A stretch of DNA of 41,246 nt from Sinomonas albida (GTDB lineage Bacteria; Actinomycetota; Actinomycetes; Actinomycetales; Micrococcaceae), in the NCBI RefSeq assembly GCF_004919045.1, contig NZ_SWDW01000021.1:1-41246 (forward strand), written 5' to 3'. Of this stretch, positions 1-7,537 are shown piece after piece (the stretch's first letter is position 1; each line of letters starts with the position of its first letter). The notes beneath the pieces are model-generated. The model did not search any database. It was not told the DNA's origin and saw only the letters and a program-made list of their open reading frames with translations. A program made the translations under genes and the position numbers.

Positions 1-1
1 C

Positions 2-70
2 CGACCGACACTCGGACTCCGCACCCCCGCCCAGGCCCTCACCGAACTCCTCCTGCCCGCCGCCGCCTGA
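2..70 (+). pseudogene. IS30-type transposase, 3' end (partial at window edge)
   Basis: The reading frame is open from the left edge to a TGA at 68-70 and encodes 22 residues containing RPTLGLRTPAQAL. This resembles the extreme C-terminus of IS30-family transposases, which typically end with an RPRKTLGWRTPAE-like segment. About 30 bp after the stop, around 98-127, is a TTGCACTTGACAGATGG-AATCCGCC segment that resembles an IS30 right end. Only the tail is inside the window, so an intact upstream transposase cannot be excluded; the call rests on the short C-terminal motif and position. Nothing else in 71-240 looks coding. Confidence 0.5.
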
Positions 71-180
71 CAGCCGAACCCGACCCCGACACGGCGAAGC
101 GATTGCACTTGACAGATGGAATCCGCCCGGCGAGTCCCGCCGTCGTGCGCTTGAAAGCTGGTGAGACCCCGACGGGGAGG

Positions 181-189
181 TTATCCACA
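181..189 (+). promoter_or_regulatory. DnaA-box-like nonamer
   Basis: TTATCCACA is an exact match to the classical DnaA box. It is single, 51 bp before the AbiEi/DUF559 start, with no dnaA, dnaN or AT-rich unwinding region nearby, so it is not an origin. It could be a regulatory site or a chance match. Confidence 0.3.
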
Positions 190-240
190 TAGCCAGCGAC
201 GGCGGCCCTCGCCCAAGCGTCGGAGGGCCAGCATGGCTGA

Positions 241-1095
241 ATGGACCGTTTGGTGCAGCATCTGCGCAGCCGCGGCGGCGTCGCGCGGACGCGCGGGCTG
301 CTCGAAGCAGGGATCGGAGAACGCGAGCTCGGCCGTGCCGTCAGCGCTGGGCACGTCGAGCGGGTTCGGACCGGGATCTACGCCCTCCCGGCCGCCGATC
401 CGGTGGTAGTCCGGTGCGCCGCAACCAACTCGCGGCTCACCTGCATCTCCGCTGCCGGGCACTACGGGCTCTGGACGCTCCGCCAGCCGGACGACGTGCA
501 CGTGCTGAGGCCAGACGGCACCTTCTCGTCCGAGCGGGCCGTGGTGCACCGCAAGACCTGGGTTCCCGGGGAACCCGACGGGTGGATCGCCTCGAAGGCG
601 GACGTCCTGCTGCACGCCCTACGGTGCCTTCCTGAGCTGGAGGCCCTCGTCCTCGTGGAATCAGCGTTCGGACAAGGATTCTCGATGGACTTCCTCCGAG
701 ACCGGCTGCCCGGACGACGCAACGCCGCGGCGCGCCGGATCCTCGACCTCGTGGACATCGGTGCGGAGTCGCTCCTCGAGACGCTCGCTCGCACGCAGCT
801 GCGCCGGGCGGGCTTCCACGTTGAGCCCCAGGTGGCCATTCGCGGAGTGGGATCCATGGACCTTTTGGTCGAAGGCTGCGTCGACGTCGAAACCGACGGA
901 AAGGAGCACGAGGCTCCGCGACGCCGGCACAAGGACTACCGTCGCGACAACACGGCTCAGTCGCTGGGCTTCGCGGTGGCTCGGTTCGGCTACGCCGACA
1001 TCGTGCACCGGCCCGAGTCAATGGTGAGGCAGGTCGCGGCCATCGTCGAGGCGCGCCTTGCACTCGGCGGGCTTCCGGACCTCGACGCGCTCTAG
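241..1095 (+). CDS. AbiEi antitoxin-domain / DUF559 (Vsr-like fold) protein
   Basis: 284 residues. The N-terminal ~70 residues (GGVARTRGLLEAG..RELGRAVSAG..ERVRTGIYALP) match the winged-helix AbiEi type antitoxin domain found in type IV toxin-antitoxin proteins. The C-terminal ~80 residues (SMDLLVEG-CVDVETDGKEHE ... RRRHKDYRRDNTAQSLGFAVARFGY) match the DUF559 / very-short-patch-repair endonuclease-like fold, including the D..E.DG.EH signature and the R-D...LGF-V-R-F core. In actinobacteria this two-domain form is usually an orphan with unknown function; no AbiEii-like toxin gene adjoins it. The ATG at 241 follows GGAGGG at 222-227 by 13 nt, which is long, so the exact start is uncertain. The preceding IS30-like remnant and the divergent surroundings suggest it is an accessory gene at the edge of the ribosomal operon. 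Either a lone antitoxin-like regulator or a nuclease is possible. Confidence 0.75.
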   Translation: MDRLVQHLRSRGGVARTRGLLEAGIGERELGRAVSAGHVERVRTGIYALPAADPVVVRCAATNSRLTCISAAGHYGLWTLRQPDDVHVLRPDGTFSSERAVVHRKTWVPGEPDGWIASKADVLLHALRCLPELEALVLVESAFGQGFSMDFLRDRLPGRRNAAARRILDLVDIGAESLLETLARTQLRRAGFHVEPQVAIRGVGSMDLLVEGCVDVETDGKEHEAPRRRHKDYRRDNTAQSLGFAVARFGYADIVHRPESMVRQVAAIVEARLALGGLPDLDAL

Positions 1096-1425
1096 TGCGG
1101 CGTCGGAGTTTCACCACTTTTACGGCGTACGACGGCGGGGCTCGCCGGCGCCTTGGCCCGACGCGCCGCGGTTGGCCGGTTGAACGTGGTGAGAGTCCGG
1201 CGCTGGTGGCCGGCGGACCGTGGGCGGGCGCGTCTGACCGACTGTGGGTGGGAACTGGCGGCGTGTACTATGGGCCGATTTAACTTCCCGTCCGAGGTGG
1301 CGTACAGTTATTTGTTGGCTGTCGGCCCAGCCGTGCCCTTTTCGGGGTGGCGACCGGCGGTTGAATCAACCATAGACGTCCACCGGGTGCCCGTATGCCC
1401 GGCGGCACAACAGTTAGCGGAGGCT
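1096..1425. other. Intergenic region upstream of infA
   Basis: 330 bp without a convincing gene. An open frame extends upstream of infA from 1153, but its first 91 residues have no family character. The stretch holds the likely infA promoter (1280-1308), a second possible -10 box (TACTAT at 1266-1271) and about 110 nt of untranslated leader. Confidence 0.6.
1280..1308 (+). promoter_or_regulatory. Predicted promoter of the infA operon
   Basis: TTAACT at 1280-1285 and TACAGT at 1303-1308 are separated by 17 bp and fit a housekeeping sigma-factor promoter (4/6 for -35, TANNNT for -10). Transcription would start near 1315, giving a leader of about 110 nt before infA. Confidence 0.45.
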
Positions 1426-1647
1426 ATGGCCAAGAAGGACGGTGTCATCGAGATTGAGGGCGTCGTGACCGAAGCGCTGCCCAACGCGATGTTTCGCGTT
1501 GAGTTGACGAACAAGCACGTCGTGCTCGCTCACATCTCCGGGAAGATGCGTCAGCACTACATCCGAATCCTCCCGGAGGATCGCGTAGTGGTGGAGCTCA
1601 GCCCATACGACCTGACCCGCGGCCGGATCGTCTACCGCTACAAGTAA
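1426..1647 (+). CDS. infA: Translation initiation factor IF-1
   Basis: 73 residues, the normal family length, forming one S1/OB-fold domain. The protein begins [14 protein letters not shown] and contains the typical [15 protein letters not shown] and [11 protein letters not shown] segments and ends [10 protein letters not shown]-1 binds the A site of the 30S subunit during initiation with IF-2 and IF-3. The start at 1426 follows CGGAGG at 1418-1423; the open frame runs upstream to 1153 but that extension is not conserved. It opens the last part of the ribosomal-protein superoperon and is followed by rpmJ after 63 nt that contain an 8-bp GC hairpin (1654-1673). Confidence 0.98.
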   Translation: MAKKDGVIEIEGVVTEALPNAMFRVELTNKHVVLAHISGKMRQHYIRILPEDRVVVELSPYDLTRGRIVYRYK

Positions 1648-1710
1648 GCAGCGCGGCCGGGGGCACCCGGCCGTCATGCTGACCACCTGCAGAACACGCA
1701 AAGGAAAGCC

Positions 1711-1824
1711 ATGAAGGTCAAGCCGAGCGTCAAGCAGATCTGCGACAAGTGCAAGGTGATCCGCCGTAACGGCCGGGTCATGGTGATCTGCGAGAACCCG
1801 CGCCACAAGCAGCGCCAGGGCTGA
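1711..1824 (+). CDS. rpmJ: 50S ribosomal protein L36
   Basis: 37 residues beginning [19 protein letters not shown]. The zinc-binding pattern C-x2-C-x(12)-C-x4-H is complete (CDKC, then C27 and H32), so this is the zinc-binding form of L36. It is a small protein of the 50S subunit in domain V of 23S rRNA. The ATG is preceded by AAAGGAAA at 1700-1707. The canonical neighbours infA and rpsM support the call. Confidence 0.98.
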   Translation: MKVKPSVKQICDKCKVIRRNGRVMVICENPRHKQRQG

Positions 1825-1944
1825 GTTCCCCTCGGGGAGACAGCCAGGGCCGCCGCCCACGCAATAAATAGATAGAAGGCAGCACAAGCTGCGCTGGGAC
1901 GAATTCAGAACCCGGACAGCTAACCCCCGGCCCGGAGGCTGGGG

Positions 1945-1962
1945 CCGCACAGAAAAGTGCGG
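1945..1962 (+). other. Leader hairpin before rpsM
   Basis: CCGCAC and GTGCGG flank an AGAAAA loop in the 182-nt rpmJ-rpsM gap. The gap also has an AT-rich patch (1861-1876, AATAAATAGATAG) and a GC-rich helix just before the hairpin. It may be a regulatory leader or internal promoter region for rpsM-rpsK; not provable by eye. Confidence 0.3.
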
Positions 1963-2006
1963 GTGTACTGCCTACGACCTCCGGACAACAAAGGAGAACC
2001 GCCACT

Positions 2007-2384
2007 ATGGCTCGTCTCGCTGGCGTTGACATTCCCCGCGAAAAGCGGCTGGAAATCGCGCTTACTTACATCTACGGCGTGGGCCGCACCCGTGCGAAGG
2101 AGACGCTCGCTGCCACGGGCATCAACCCGGACGTCCGCGTGAAGGACCTCACGGACGCCGAGCTCGTCGAGCTGCGCGACTACATCGAGGGCAACTACAA
2201 GGTTGAGGGTGACCTTCGCCGCGAGGTCGCCGCCGACATCCGCCGCAAGGTGGAGATCGGCAGCTACGAGGGCCTGCGCCACCGCAAGGGCCTCCCGGTG
2301 CGTGGTCAGCGCACCAAGACCAACGCTCGCACCCGCAAGGGTCCGAAGCGGACCGTCGCCGGCAAGAAGAAGGCCGGCCGCTGA
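2007..2384 (+). CDS. rpsM: 30S ribosomal protein S13
   Basis: 125 residues starting [14 protein letters not shown], with the helix-two-turn-helix ([15 protein letters not shown]) and the basic C-terminal tail ([17 protein letters not shown]) that reaches the decoding centre and P-site tRNA. S13 sits in the head of the 30S subunit and contacts the 50S through bridge B1. AAAGGAGAA lies 8-10 nt before the ATG. It is followed by rpsK after 34 nt, the usual actinobacterial order. Confidence 0.98.
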   Translation: MARLAGVDIPREKRLEIALTYIYGVGRTRAKETLAATGINPDVRVKDLTDAELVELRDYIEGNYKVEGDLRREVAADIRRKVEIGSYEGLRHRKGLPVRGQRTKTNARTRKGPKRTVAGKKKAGR

Positions 2385-2418
2385 TCGCGGCTAGCGTCAC
2401 CAAGAAGTAGGAGTACTC

Positions 2419-2823
2419 ATGCCCCCGAAGACTCGTGCGACCTCGGTCCGCAAGCCGCGTCGCAAGGACAAGAAGAACATCGCGCTCGGTCAGGCGCACA
2501 TCAAGAGCACGTTCAACAACACGATCGTTTCGATCACGGACCCCTCGGGCGCTGTGATCTCGTGGGCCTCGGCCGGCGAGGTCGGCTTCAAGGGCTCGCG
2601 CAAGTCGACGCCGTACGCCGCCCAGCAGGCCGCCGAGTCTGCCGCGAAGCGTGCGCAGGAGCACGGCCTCCGCAAGGTCGACGTGTTCGTGAAGGGCCCG
2701 GGCTCGGGCCGCGAGACCGCGATCCGCGCGCTCCAGGCCGCTGGCCTCGAGGTTGGCTCCATCCAGGACGTCACCCCGAGCGCCCACAACGGCTGCCGCC
2801 CGCCGAAGCGTCGTCGCGTCTAA
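2419..2823 (+). CDS. rpsK: 30S ribosomal protein S11
   Basis: 134 residues. After a basic N-terminus ([18 protein letters not shown]) the core shows [15 protein letters not shown] and the conserved [13 protein letters not shown] segment, ending in [16 protein letters not shown]11 forms part of the 30S platform near the mRNA exit and the Shine-Dalgarno helix. A GTAGGAGTACTC ribosome-binding region lies just upstream. rpoA follows after 126 nt that include a stem-loop. Confidence 0.98.
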   Translation: MPPKTRATSVRKPRRKDKKNIALGQAHIKSTFNNTIVSITDPSGAVISWASAGEVGFKGSRKSTPYAAQQAAESAAKRAQEHGLRKVDVFVKGPGSGRETAIRALQAAGLEVGSIQDVTPSAHNGCRPPKRRRV

Positions 2824-2842
2824 CTGGTTGTCGCAGGGCCTG

Positions 2843-2872
2843 GCTGGCCGAGGGGAACCCCGGCCGGCCAGC
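2843..2872 (+). other. Stem-loop between rpsK and rpoA
   Basis: GCTGGCCG (2843-2850) pairs with CGGCCAGC (2865-2872), and an inner GGGG-AA-CCCC helix sits within the loop. There is no U-run after it. It could tune read-through from the ribosomal genes into rpoA or mark an RNA-processing site. Confidence 0.4.
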
Positions 2873-2949
2873 TGCCCGTTACTTAGTCAGACCGTTTTCC
2901 ATCCATCTGTGTTGCGTCATATAGCGGATGCTCGCTGAAAGGAAACCCC

Positions 2950-3960
2950 GTGCTTATTGCACAGCGCCCCACACTGTCTGAAGAAGTGGTGTCCGACAAC
3001 CGCAGCCGATTCGTGATCGAGCCGCTCGAGCCCGGCTTCGGCTACACGCTCGGCAACTCGCTGCGTCGTACTCTGCTTTCCTCTATTCCGGGTGCCGCGG
3101 TCACCAGCGTCCGGATTGACGGTGTGCTGCACGAATTCACCACGGTTCCCGGGGTCAAGGAAGATGTCACCGAGATCATCCTGAACCTCAAGAGCCTGTC
3201 CATCTCCTCGGACCAGGACGAGCCGGTCGTCGCCTACCTGCGCAAGCAGGGCCCGGGCGTCGTCACGGCTGCGGACATCGCTCCGCCGGCCGGCGTGGAG
3301 ATCCACAACCCGGATCTTCACATCGCGACGCTCAACGCCAAGGGCAAGTTCGAGCTCGAGCTCACCATCGAGCGCGGCCGCGGTTACGTTTCCGCGGCGC
3401 AGAACAAGTCCGCGGACGCCGAGATCGGCCGCATCCCCGTTGACTCGATCTACTCGCCCGTGCTGAAGGTTACCTTCCGCGTCGAGGCGACCCGCGTCGA
3501 GCAGCGCACCGACTTCGATCGCCTGATCGTGGATGTCGAGACGAAGCCGGCCATCAAGCCGCGCGACGCCGTCGCTTCCGCGGGCACCACGCTCGTTGAG
3601 CTCTTCGGCCTGGCCCGCGAGCTCAACACGGCCGCCGAGGGCATCGAGATCGGCCCGTCGCCGACAGACGCGGCGCTCGCCGCGGACATGGCGCTGCCGA
3701 TCGAGGACCTGGACCTCACCGTGCGCTCGTACAACTGCCTCAAGCGCGAGGGCATCCACACCGTGGGTGAGCTCGTGGCGCGCTCCGAGGCCGACCTGAT
3801 GGACATCCGGAACTTCGGTGCCAAGTCCATCGACGAGGTCAAGGCCAAGCTCGTCGAGCTCGGCCTCTCGCTCAAGGACTCGCCTCCCGGATTCGATCTC
3901 GCCGCTCGCGCAGCCGCGATCGACGAGGACGAGGCCCCGTTCGGCGACGACGACCTCTAA
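2950..3960 (+). CDS. rpoA: DNA-directed RNA polymerase subunit alpha
   Basis: 336 residues with a GTG start 5 nt after AAAGGA. The N-terminal assembly domain (residues 1 to about 230) contains [22 protein letters not shown], which dimerises and binds beta/beta'. The C-terminal domain (about 245-320) has the helix-hairpin-helix [17 protein letters not shown] and [13 protein letters not shown] that contacts UP-element DNA and activators. The tail is acidic ([12 protein letters not shown]). rplQ follows after 63 nt. Residue choices closely resemble Arthrobacter-type RpoA, which informed the taxonomic guess. Confidence 0.98.
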   Translation: MLIAQRPTLSEEVVSDNRSRFVIEPLEPGFGYTLGNSLRRTLLSSIPGAAVTSVRIDGVLHEFTTVPGVKEDVTEIILNLKSLSISSDQDEPVVAYLRKQGPGVVTAADIAPPAGVEIHNPDLHIATLNAKGKFELELTIERGRGYVSAAQNKSADAEIGRIPVDSIYSPVLKVTFRVEATRVEQRTDFDRLIVDVETKPAIKPRDAVASAGTTLVELFGLARELNTAAEGIEIGPSPTDAALAADMALPIEDLDLTVRSYNCLKREGIHTVGELVARSEADLMDIRNFGAKSIDEVKAKLVELGLSLKDSPPGFDLAARAAAIDEDEAPFGDDDL

Positions 3961-4023
3961 GCCACCATGAATTGACCGTTTCCGGGCAGCGCCCGGAAGC
4001 GGCACACCCGAGGAGAAACTACT

Positions 4024-4611
4024 ATGCCTGCACCCGCCAAGGGCCCGCGTCTGGGCGGTGGCGCTGCGCACGAGCGCCTCATGCTCAACAACCTTGCCGC
4101 CGCGCTCTTCGAGCACAAGCGGATCACGACGACCGTGACGAAGGCCAAGCGCCTCCGCCCGGTCGCCGAGCGCCTCATCACGTTCGCGAAGCGCGGCGAC
4201 CTCGCCTCGCGCCGCCGTGTCCAGGCCGCCATCTCGGCGCGCACGAACACGAACAAGGGCATCATCCACGAGCTCTTCACGGAGATCGCGCCGCAGCTGG
4301 CCAACCGCGAGGGTGGCTACACGCGCATCACCAAGATCGGCAACCGCAAGGGCGACAACGCTCCCATGGCTGTCATCGAGCTCGTGCTGGAGCCGGTCTC
4401 GCCGAAGCAGGCCGTCGTGAAGGAAGCGGAGGCCGCTGCCAAGCGCTCCGCCGCCCCGAAGGCCGAGCCGGTCGTCGAGACCGAGGAGACCGTGGTCGAG
4501 GCTCCTGCCGAGGCTGAGGCTCCGGCCGAGGTTGAAGCTCCCGCCGAGACCGCCGCCGAGGACACCGAGGCTCCCGCAGCCGAGGCCAAGGGCGACGACG
4601 ACGCGAAGTGA
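4024..4611 (+). CDS. rplQ: 50S ribosomal protein L17 with acidic tail
   Basis: 195 residues. The first ~120 ([67 protein letters not shown]) are standard L17. The last ~75 residues form an Ala/Glu/Pro-rich acidic extension ([14 protein letters not shown]), a common addition in actinobacterial L17 that is probably disordered. L17 lies near the polypeptide exit of the 50S subunit. A GAGGAGAAACT ribosome-binding site precedes the ATG. The operon's apparent transcription terminator is the hairpin 4686-4723, which lies inside the annotated start of truA. Confidence 0.97.
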   Translation: MPAPAKGPRLGGGAAHERLMLNNLAAALFEHKRITTTVTKAKRLRPVAERLITFAKRGDLASRRRVQAAISARTNTNKGIIHELFTEIAPQLANREGGYTRITKIGNRKGDNAPMAVIELVLEPVSPKQAVVKEAEAAAKRSAAPKAEPVVETEETVVEAPAEAEAPAEVEAPAETAAEDTEAPAAEAKGDDDAK

Positions 4612-4661
4612 GTCCCGCCGTCGTGCGCGGCTCGGCTGAGCTTTCAGCCCGGCGATCTCAG

Positions 4662-4675
4662 TAGACTGGAGCGCA
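4662..4675 (+). promoter_or_regulatory. Leaderless promoter of truA
   Basis: TAGACT (4662-4667) ends 7 nt before the ATG at 4675, so the transcript would begin at or next to the start codon. No convincing -35 hexamer is visible. The spacing matches that at nine other genes in the window. Confidence 0.5.
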
Positions 4676-5637
4676 TGACAGCAGAGAAGGCCCCCCTTCC
4701 CGATTCCGGGAACGGGGGCCTTCCCGCGTCTCGGGAGTCTGCTGCGCCGGAGCCGGCCGCGCGCGAGCAGGGTCAGGGCGAGCGCGTCCGCGTGCGGCTC
4801 GACGTTGCGTACGACGGCGGGCCGTTCAGCGGGTGGGCCGTCCAACCGGGGCTGCGGACCGTCCAGGGTGCCCTCGAGGACGCCCTCGCGCTCATCCTGC
4901 GCCGCCCCGCGCGCGTCGTGGTCGCGGGGCGCACGGACGCTGGGGTGCACGCGCGCGGGCAGGTCGTCCACGTGGACCTCGCCGCGGCGGAGTGGGAGTC
5001 ACTCCCGCGTCGCTCGGACGCTGCGCCGGAGGACGTCCTCGCCCGCCGCCTGCGCGGCGCGCTGAGCCGCGTTCTCGGGGAGGAGACGGGCGCGCTCGAG
5101 GTGCGCGGCGCCGTCGTGCCTCCCGCGGGGTTCGACGCGCGGTTCTCCGCGCTGTGGCGGCGCTACTCGTACCGCATCGCGGACCGACCCGAGCACTGGG
5201 ACCCCACCCTGCGTGGTGTGACGCTGTGGCACAAGGCGGGGCTCGACGTGGGCCGCATGAACGGCGCGGCCGCCCAGCTGCTCGGGCTCCAGGACTTCCT
5301 CGCGTTCTGCAAGCCGCGCGAGGGCTCGACCACGGTGCGCGAGCTCCAGGACTTCTCCTTCGAGCGAACGCACGACGGCGTGGTCCTCGCCCACGTGCGC
5401 GCGGACGCGTTCTGCCACAACATGGTGCGGGCCCTGGTCGGCGCGTCGCTGCGCGTCGGGGAGGGGCTCGAGCGGCCGGAGTGGCTGCACGAGCGGATGC
5501 TCGCGAAGGTCAGGGACGCGAAGACCCGCCTCGCGCCGCCCCATCCGCTCGTCCTCGAGGAGGTCGGCTACCCCGACACGGCGGAGGAGCTCGCCGCGCG
5601 CGCCGAGCAGACGCGGGCCCAGCGCGATCCGGCCTGA
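4675..5637 (+). CDS. truA: tRNA pseudouridine synthase A (TruA)
   Basis: 320 residues; isomerises uridines 38-40 of tRNA anticodon stems to pseudouridine. The catalytic motif GRTDAGVHARGQ places the active Asp at residue 88, and RLDVAYDGGPFSGWAVQPGLRTVQG is the typical N-terminal strand. FCHNMVRALVGASLRVGEG near residue 250 is the conserved C-terminal half. About 38 residues before RLDVAYDGG are unlike the family and are encoded across a strong terminator-like hairpin. The ATG at 4675 is supported by the leaderless -10 box; an in-frame GTG at 4792 would give a more typical N-terminus. The gene follows rplQ, as in many Gram-positive genomes. Confidence 0.95.
   Translation: MTAEKAPLPDSGNGGLPASRESAAPEPAAREQGQGERVRVRLDVAYDGGPFSGWAVQPGLRTVQGALEDALALILRRPARVVVAGRTDAGVHARGQVVHVDLAAAEWESLPRRSDAAPEDVLARRLRGALSRVLGEETGALEVRGAVVPPAGFDARFSALWRRYSYRIADRPEHWDPTLRGVTLWHKAGLDVGRMNGAAAQLLGLQDFLAFCKPREGSTTVRELQDFSFERTHDGVVLAHVRADAFCHNMVRALVGASLRVGEGLERPEWLHERMLAKVRDAKTRLAPPHPLVLEEVGYPDTAEELAARAEQTRAQRDPA
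4686..4723 (+). terminator. Terminator-like hairpin inside the truA 5' end
   Basis: GAAGGCCCCC (4686-4695) and GGGGGCCTTC (4714-4723) form a perfect 10-bp stem; inside it TTCCC/GGGAA adds 5 bp after one mismatch. It is the first strong hairpin after rplQ and looks like an actinobacterial terminator, but it has no U-run and starts 11 nt into the annotated truA. Confidence 0.55.
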
Positions 5638-5728
5638 GCACTGAGCATTCAGCACTGAGCATTCAGCACTGAGTCTTGGGCACTGAGCCCTGGGCACTGG
5701 GCCCTAAGCCCTAAGCCCTGGGCCCTGA
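5638..5728 (+). repeat. Thirteen tandem 7-bp repeats
   Basis: The 91 bp are exactly 13 heptamers in phase, of form G-C-A/C-C/T-T-N-A/G: GCACTGA alternating with GCATTCA, then GTCTTGG, GCCCTGG and GCCCTAA variants. The left part is a 14-bp higher-order unit (GCACTGAGCATTCA twice exactly). It fills nearly all the gap between the convergent truA and histidine kinase genes and starts 1 bp after the truA stop codon. Confidence 0.9.
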
Positions 5729-5740
5729 TGCGTGCCAGCG

Positions 5741-7408
5741 TCAGGCGAGCCCGGGGCCATGCACGGGCAGGAGGAGCGTGAACACGCTCCCGCGGCCCGG
5801 CTCGCTCTCGACCTCGAGCCGACCGCCATGCCGCTCCGCGATCCACTGCGTGAGGGCGAGGCCAAGCCCCACGCCGGGAATCTCGGAGCGCCGCGCCTCT
5901 GCCGTGCGGAAGAAGCGCTCGAAGACCCGGCCCTGCTCGCCGGCCGCGATGCCCATGCCGCGGTCGCTCACCTCGACTGTGACCCAGCCGTCCCGTTGGG
6001 CCGCGCGGAGCTGCACGGTCCCGCCGTCGGGCGAATACTTGATCGCGTTCGAGAGCAGGTTGTCCACGGCCTGGCCCACGCGCAGCGGGTCCGCCCGGAC
6101 CCAGAGCGGCTCTTGCAGGTCCGCGTCGAGCTGGACGCCCGCGGCCGCGGCGGAGAGCCGCGCGGCGTCCGCTCGGGCGGTGAGCACGGCGCACAGCTCC
6201 GCCGCCTCGAGGCGCACGGCGAGCGTGTCCGGAGAGGAGACCGCGAGGTCGGCGGCGAGCTCGATGAGGCGCTCGGCGCTGCGCTGTGCGACGTCGAGGC
6301 GCCAGCGGTCCTCGGGGGCGAGGGAGGCCGATTCGAGGACGAGGTCGAGGTTGCCGAGCACGGCTGTGAGCGGCGAGCGGAACTCGTGGGCGACCGTTCG
6401 CACCAGCTCCGCCTTGTCCTCTACTGCGCCCGCGAGCGCCGTGACGTCGCCGAACGAGATGACTGCGCCGCCCTCCGGCCCCTCGACTGGCCGCGCGACG
6501 ACGGAGAGCGCGCGGGAATCGGACCCTCGGCCCAGCCACACGATCTCGTCGTTGATTCGTTCGCCCGCGGCGGCGCGGCACAGGGGAAGCTGCTCGGGGG
6601 TGAGCGGCGTGCGGCGGTCGCGGGCGTAGAGGTCAAGCCCGGCGGACGCGTTCCCCTCCACCCCCGGCATGGACCATCCCGACTCTGCGGCCAGTTCGCG
6701 AAAGCGGCGGTTGGACCTGATGGGCCGCGCGTCGGGCCCTACCGCGACGATGCCCACATTGACCGCATCGAGGAGCGTGGTCAGGAGGCGCTCGGTGGAC
6801 TGCGACTCGACGAGCAGCTTCTGCAGGCGGGCCTGTTGGGCCCGGAGCTGCCGTTCCTGGATGGTGAGTCCCGCCCGGGCGGCGCGCACCGCGACGGCCA
6901 CCGTGAGCAGGAGGGGCGGGAGGAGGAGGGCGTCGCCGAGCCCTGTGGACCTGAATCCTACGAGGGCCTCGATCATCGCTGGCAGGGCGATGAACACCGG
7001 CCCCGCGAGGCTCAGGGCGAGCGCGGTCCGTGTCGACGGCATGCTCGCCGCGATCCAGATGACGGGGATGATGGACAGCGCCCCGAGACCGCGCAGGCCA
7101 TCCACCGAGCCCTGGTTGAGGAGGCCGATGGCCACGAAGTCCTGGATCGGTACTGCCAGCAAGGCGTTCGGCGGGAGGCTGTCCCACGGGATCGCGAAGC
7201 ACGCCGCGGTCGCCGCGACCAGGAGGAGGAGCCCCGCTAGGAACAGCGGACGCTCGCCGGCGCGGGTCCATTCGGCGGGCATCGCGAGGGGGGCCGCGAG
7301 AACGGAAGCCACGAGGGGGAGCTGGCAGAGTGCCGCCCTGGCACGGAGTCCGAGCTGTTGGAAATTCCGGCGCGCCCACCGGACAAGCGCCTGCTCGGTG
7401 ATCGACAC
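5741..7408 (-). CDS. Membrane sensor histidine kinase
   Basis: About 555 residues. Several hydrophobic segments lie in the first ~180 residues (for example LFLAGLLLLVAATAACFAI and ALLLPPLLLTVAVAV), followed by a coiled-coil linker (TIQERQLRAQQARLQKLL), a PAS-like domain (TLLDAVNVGIVAVGPDARPI) and a HisKA domain with phospho-accepting His in VRTVAHEFRSPLTAVLGN. The catalytic ATPase domain has N box NLLSNAIKYSPDGG, G1 DRGMGI, F box ERFFRT and G2 GVGLGLAL, all intact. The GTG at 7408 has GGAAGGAG 4 nt upstream; an in-frame ATG at 7426 has its purine run directly against the start codon and is less likely. It is divergent from the response regulator at 7538, its probable partner. The signal is unknown; the proximity to Tad operon 1 suggests, but does not show, control of the pilus. 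Confidence 0.9.
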   Translation of the reverse strand: MSITEQALVRWARRNFQQLGLRARAALCQLPLVASVLAAPLAMPAEWTRAGERPLFLAGLLLLVAATAACFAIPWDSLPPNALLAVPIQDFVAIGLLNQGSVDGLRGLGALSIIPVIWIAASMPSTRTALALSLAGPVFIALPAMIEALVGFRSTGLGDALLLPPLLLTVAVAVRAARAGLTIQERQLRAQQARLQKLLVESQSTERLLTTLLDAVNVGIVAVGPDARPIRSNRRFRELAAESGWSMPGVEGNASAGLDLYARDRRTPLTPEQLPLCRAAAGERINDEIVWLGRGSDSRALSVVARPVEGPEGGAVISFGDVTALAGAVEDKAELVRTVAHEFRSPLTAVLGNLDLVLESASLAPEDRWRLDVAQRSAERLIELAADLAVSSPDTLAVRLEAAELCAVLTARADAARLSAAAAGVQLDADLQEPLWVRADPLRVGQAVDNLLSNAIKYSPDGGTVQLRAAQRDGWVTVEVSDRGMGIAAGEQGRVFERFFRTAEARRSEIPGVGLGLALTQWIAERHGGRLEVESEPGRGSVFTLLLPVHGPGLA

Positions 7409-7452
7409 GTGGCTCCTTCCCTCCATCCCCCTTTGACAGATTGAGCAGTGTG

Positions 7453-7477
7453 ATATTCATCTGCGTAATGAGAATAT
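7453..7477. promoter_or_regulatory. Inverted repeat between kinase and regulator genes
   Basis: ATATTCAT (7453-7460) and ATGAGAATAT (7468-7477) form an imperfect AT-rich palindrome in an otherwise GC-rich 129-bp divergent intergenic region. It overlaps -10-like boxes in both directions (GAATAT on plus, TATTCT on minus), so it may be an autoregulatory operator. Confidence 0.4.
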
Positions 7478-7537
7478 GACAAAGACCTGTCGCAGTGGTG
7501 ACCGGCGCAGTAGACGGTGTCGCAGAGGAGAGAAAAA

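Noticed and set aside
181-189. Replication origin from the DnaA box
   Set aside because: A single box with no cluster, AT-rich region or dnaA/dnaN genes.
2917-4971. 684-residue minus-strand open frame opposite rpoA-rplQ
   Set aside because: It lies antisense to certain genes, has Arg/Leu/Gly-rich low complexity and no family features; it is a high-GC shadow frame.
5638-5728. CRISPR array
   Set aside because: Units are 7 bp and contiguous, without spacers, and no cas genes are present.
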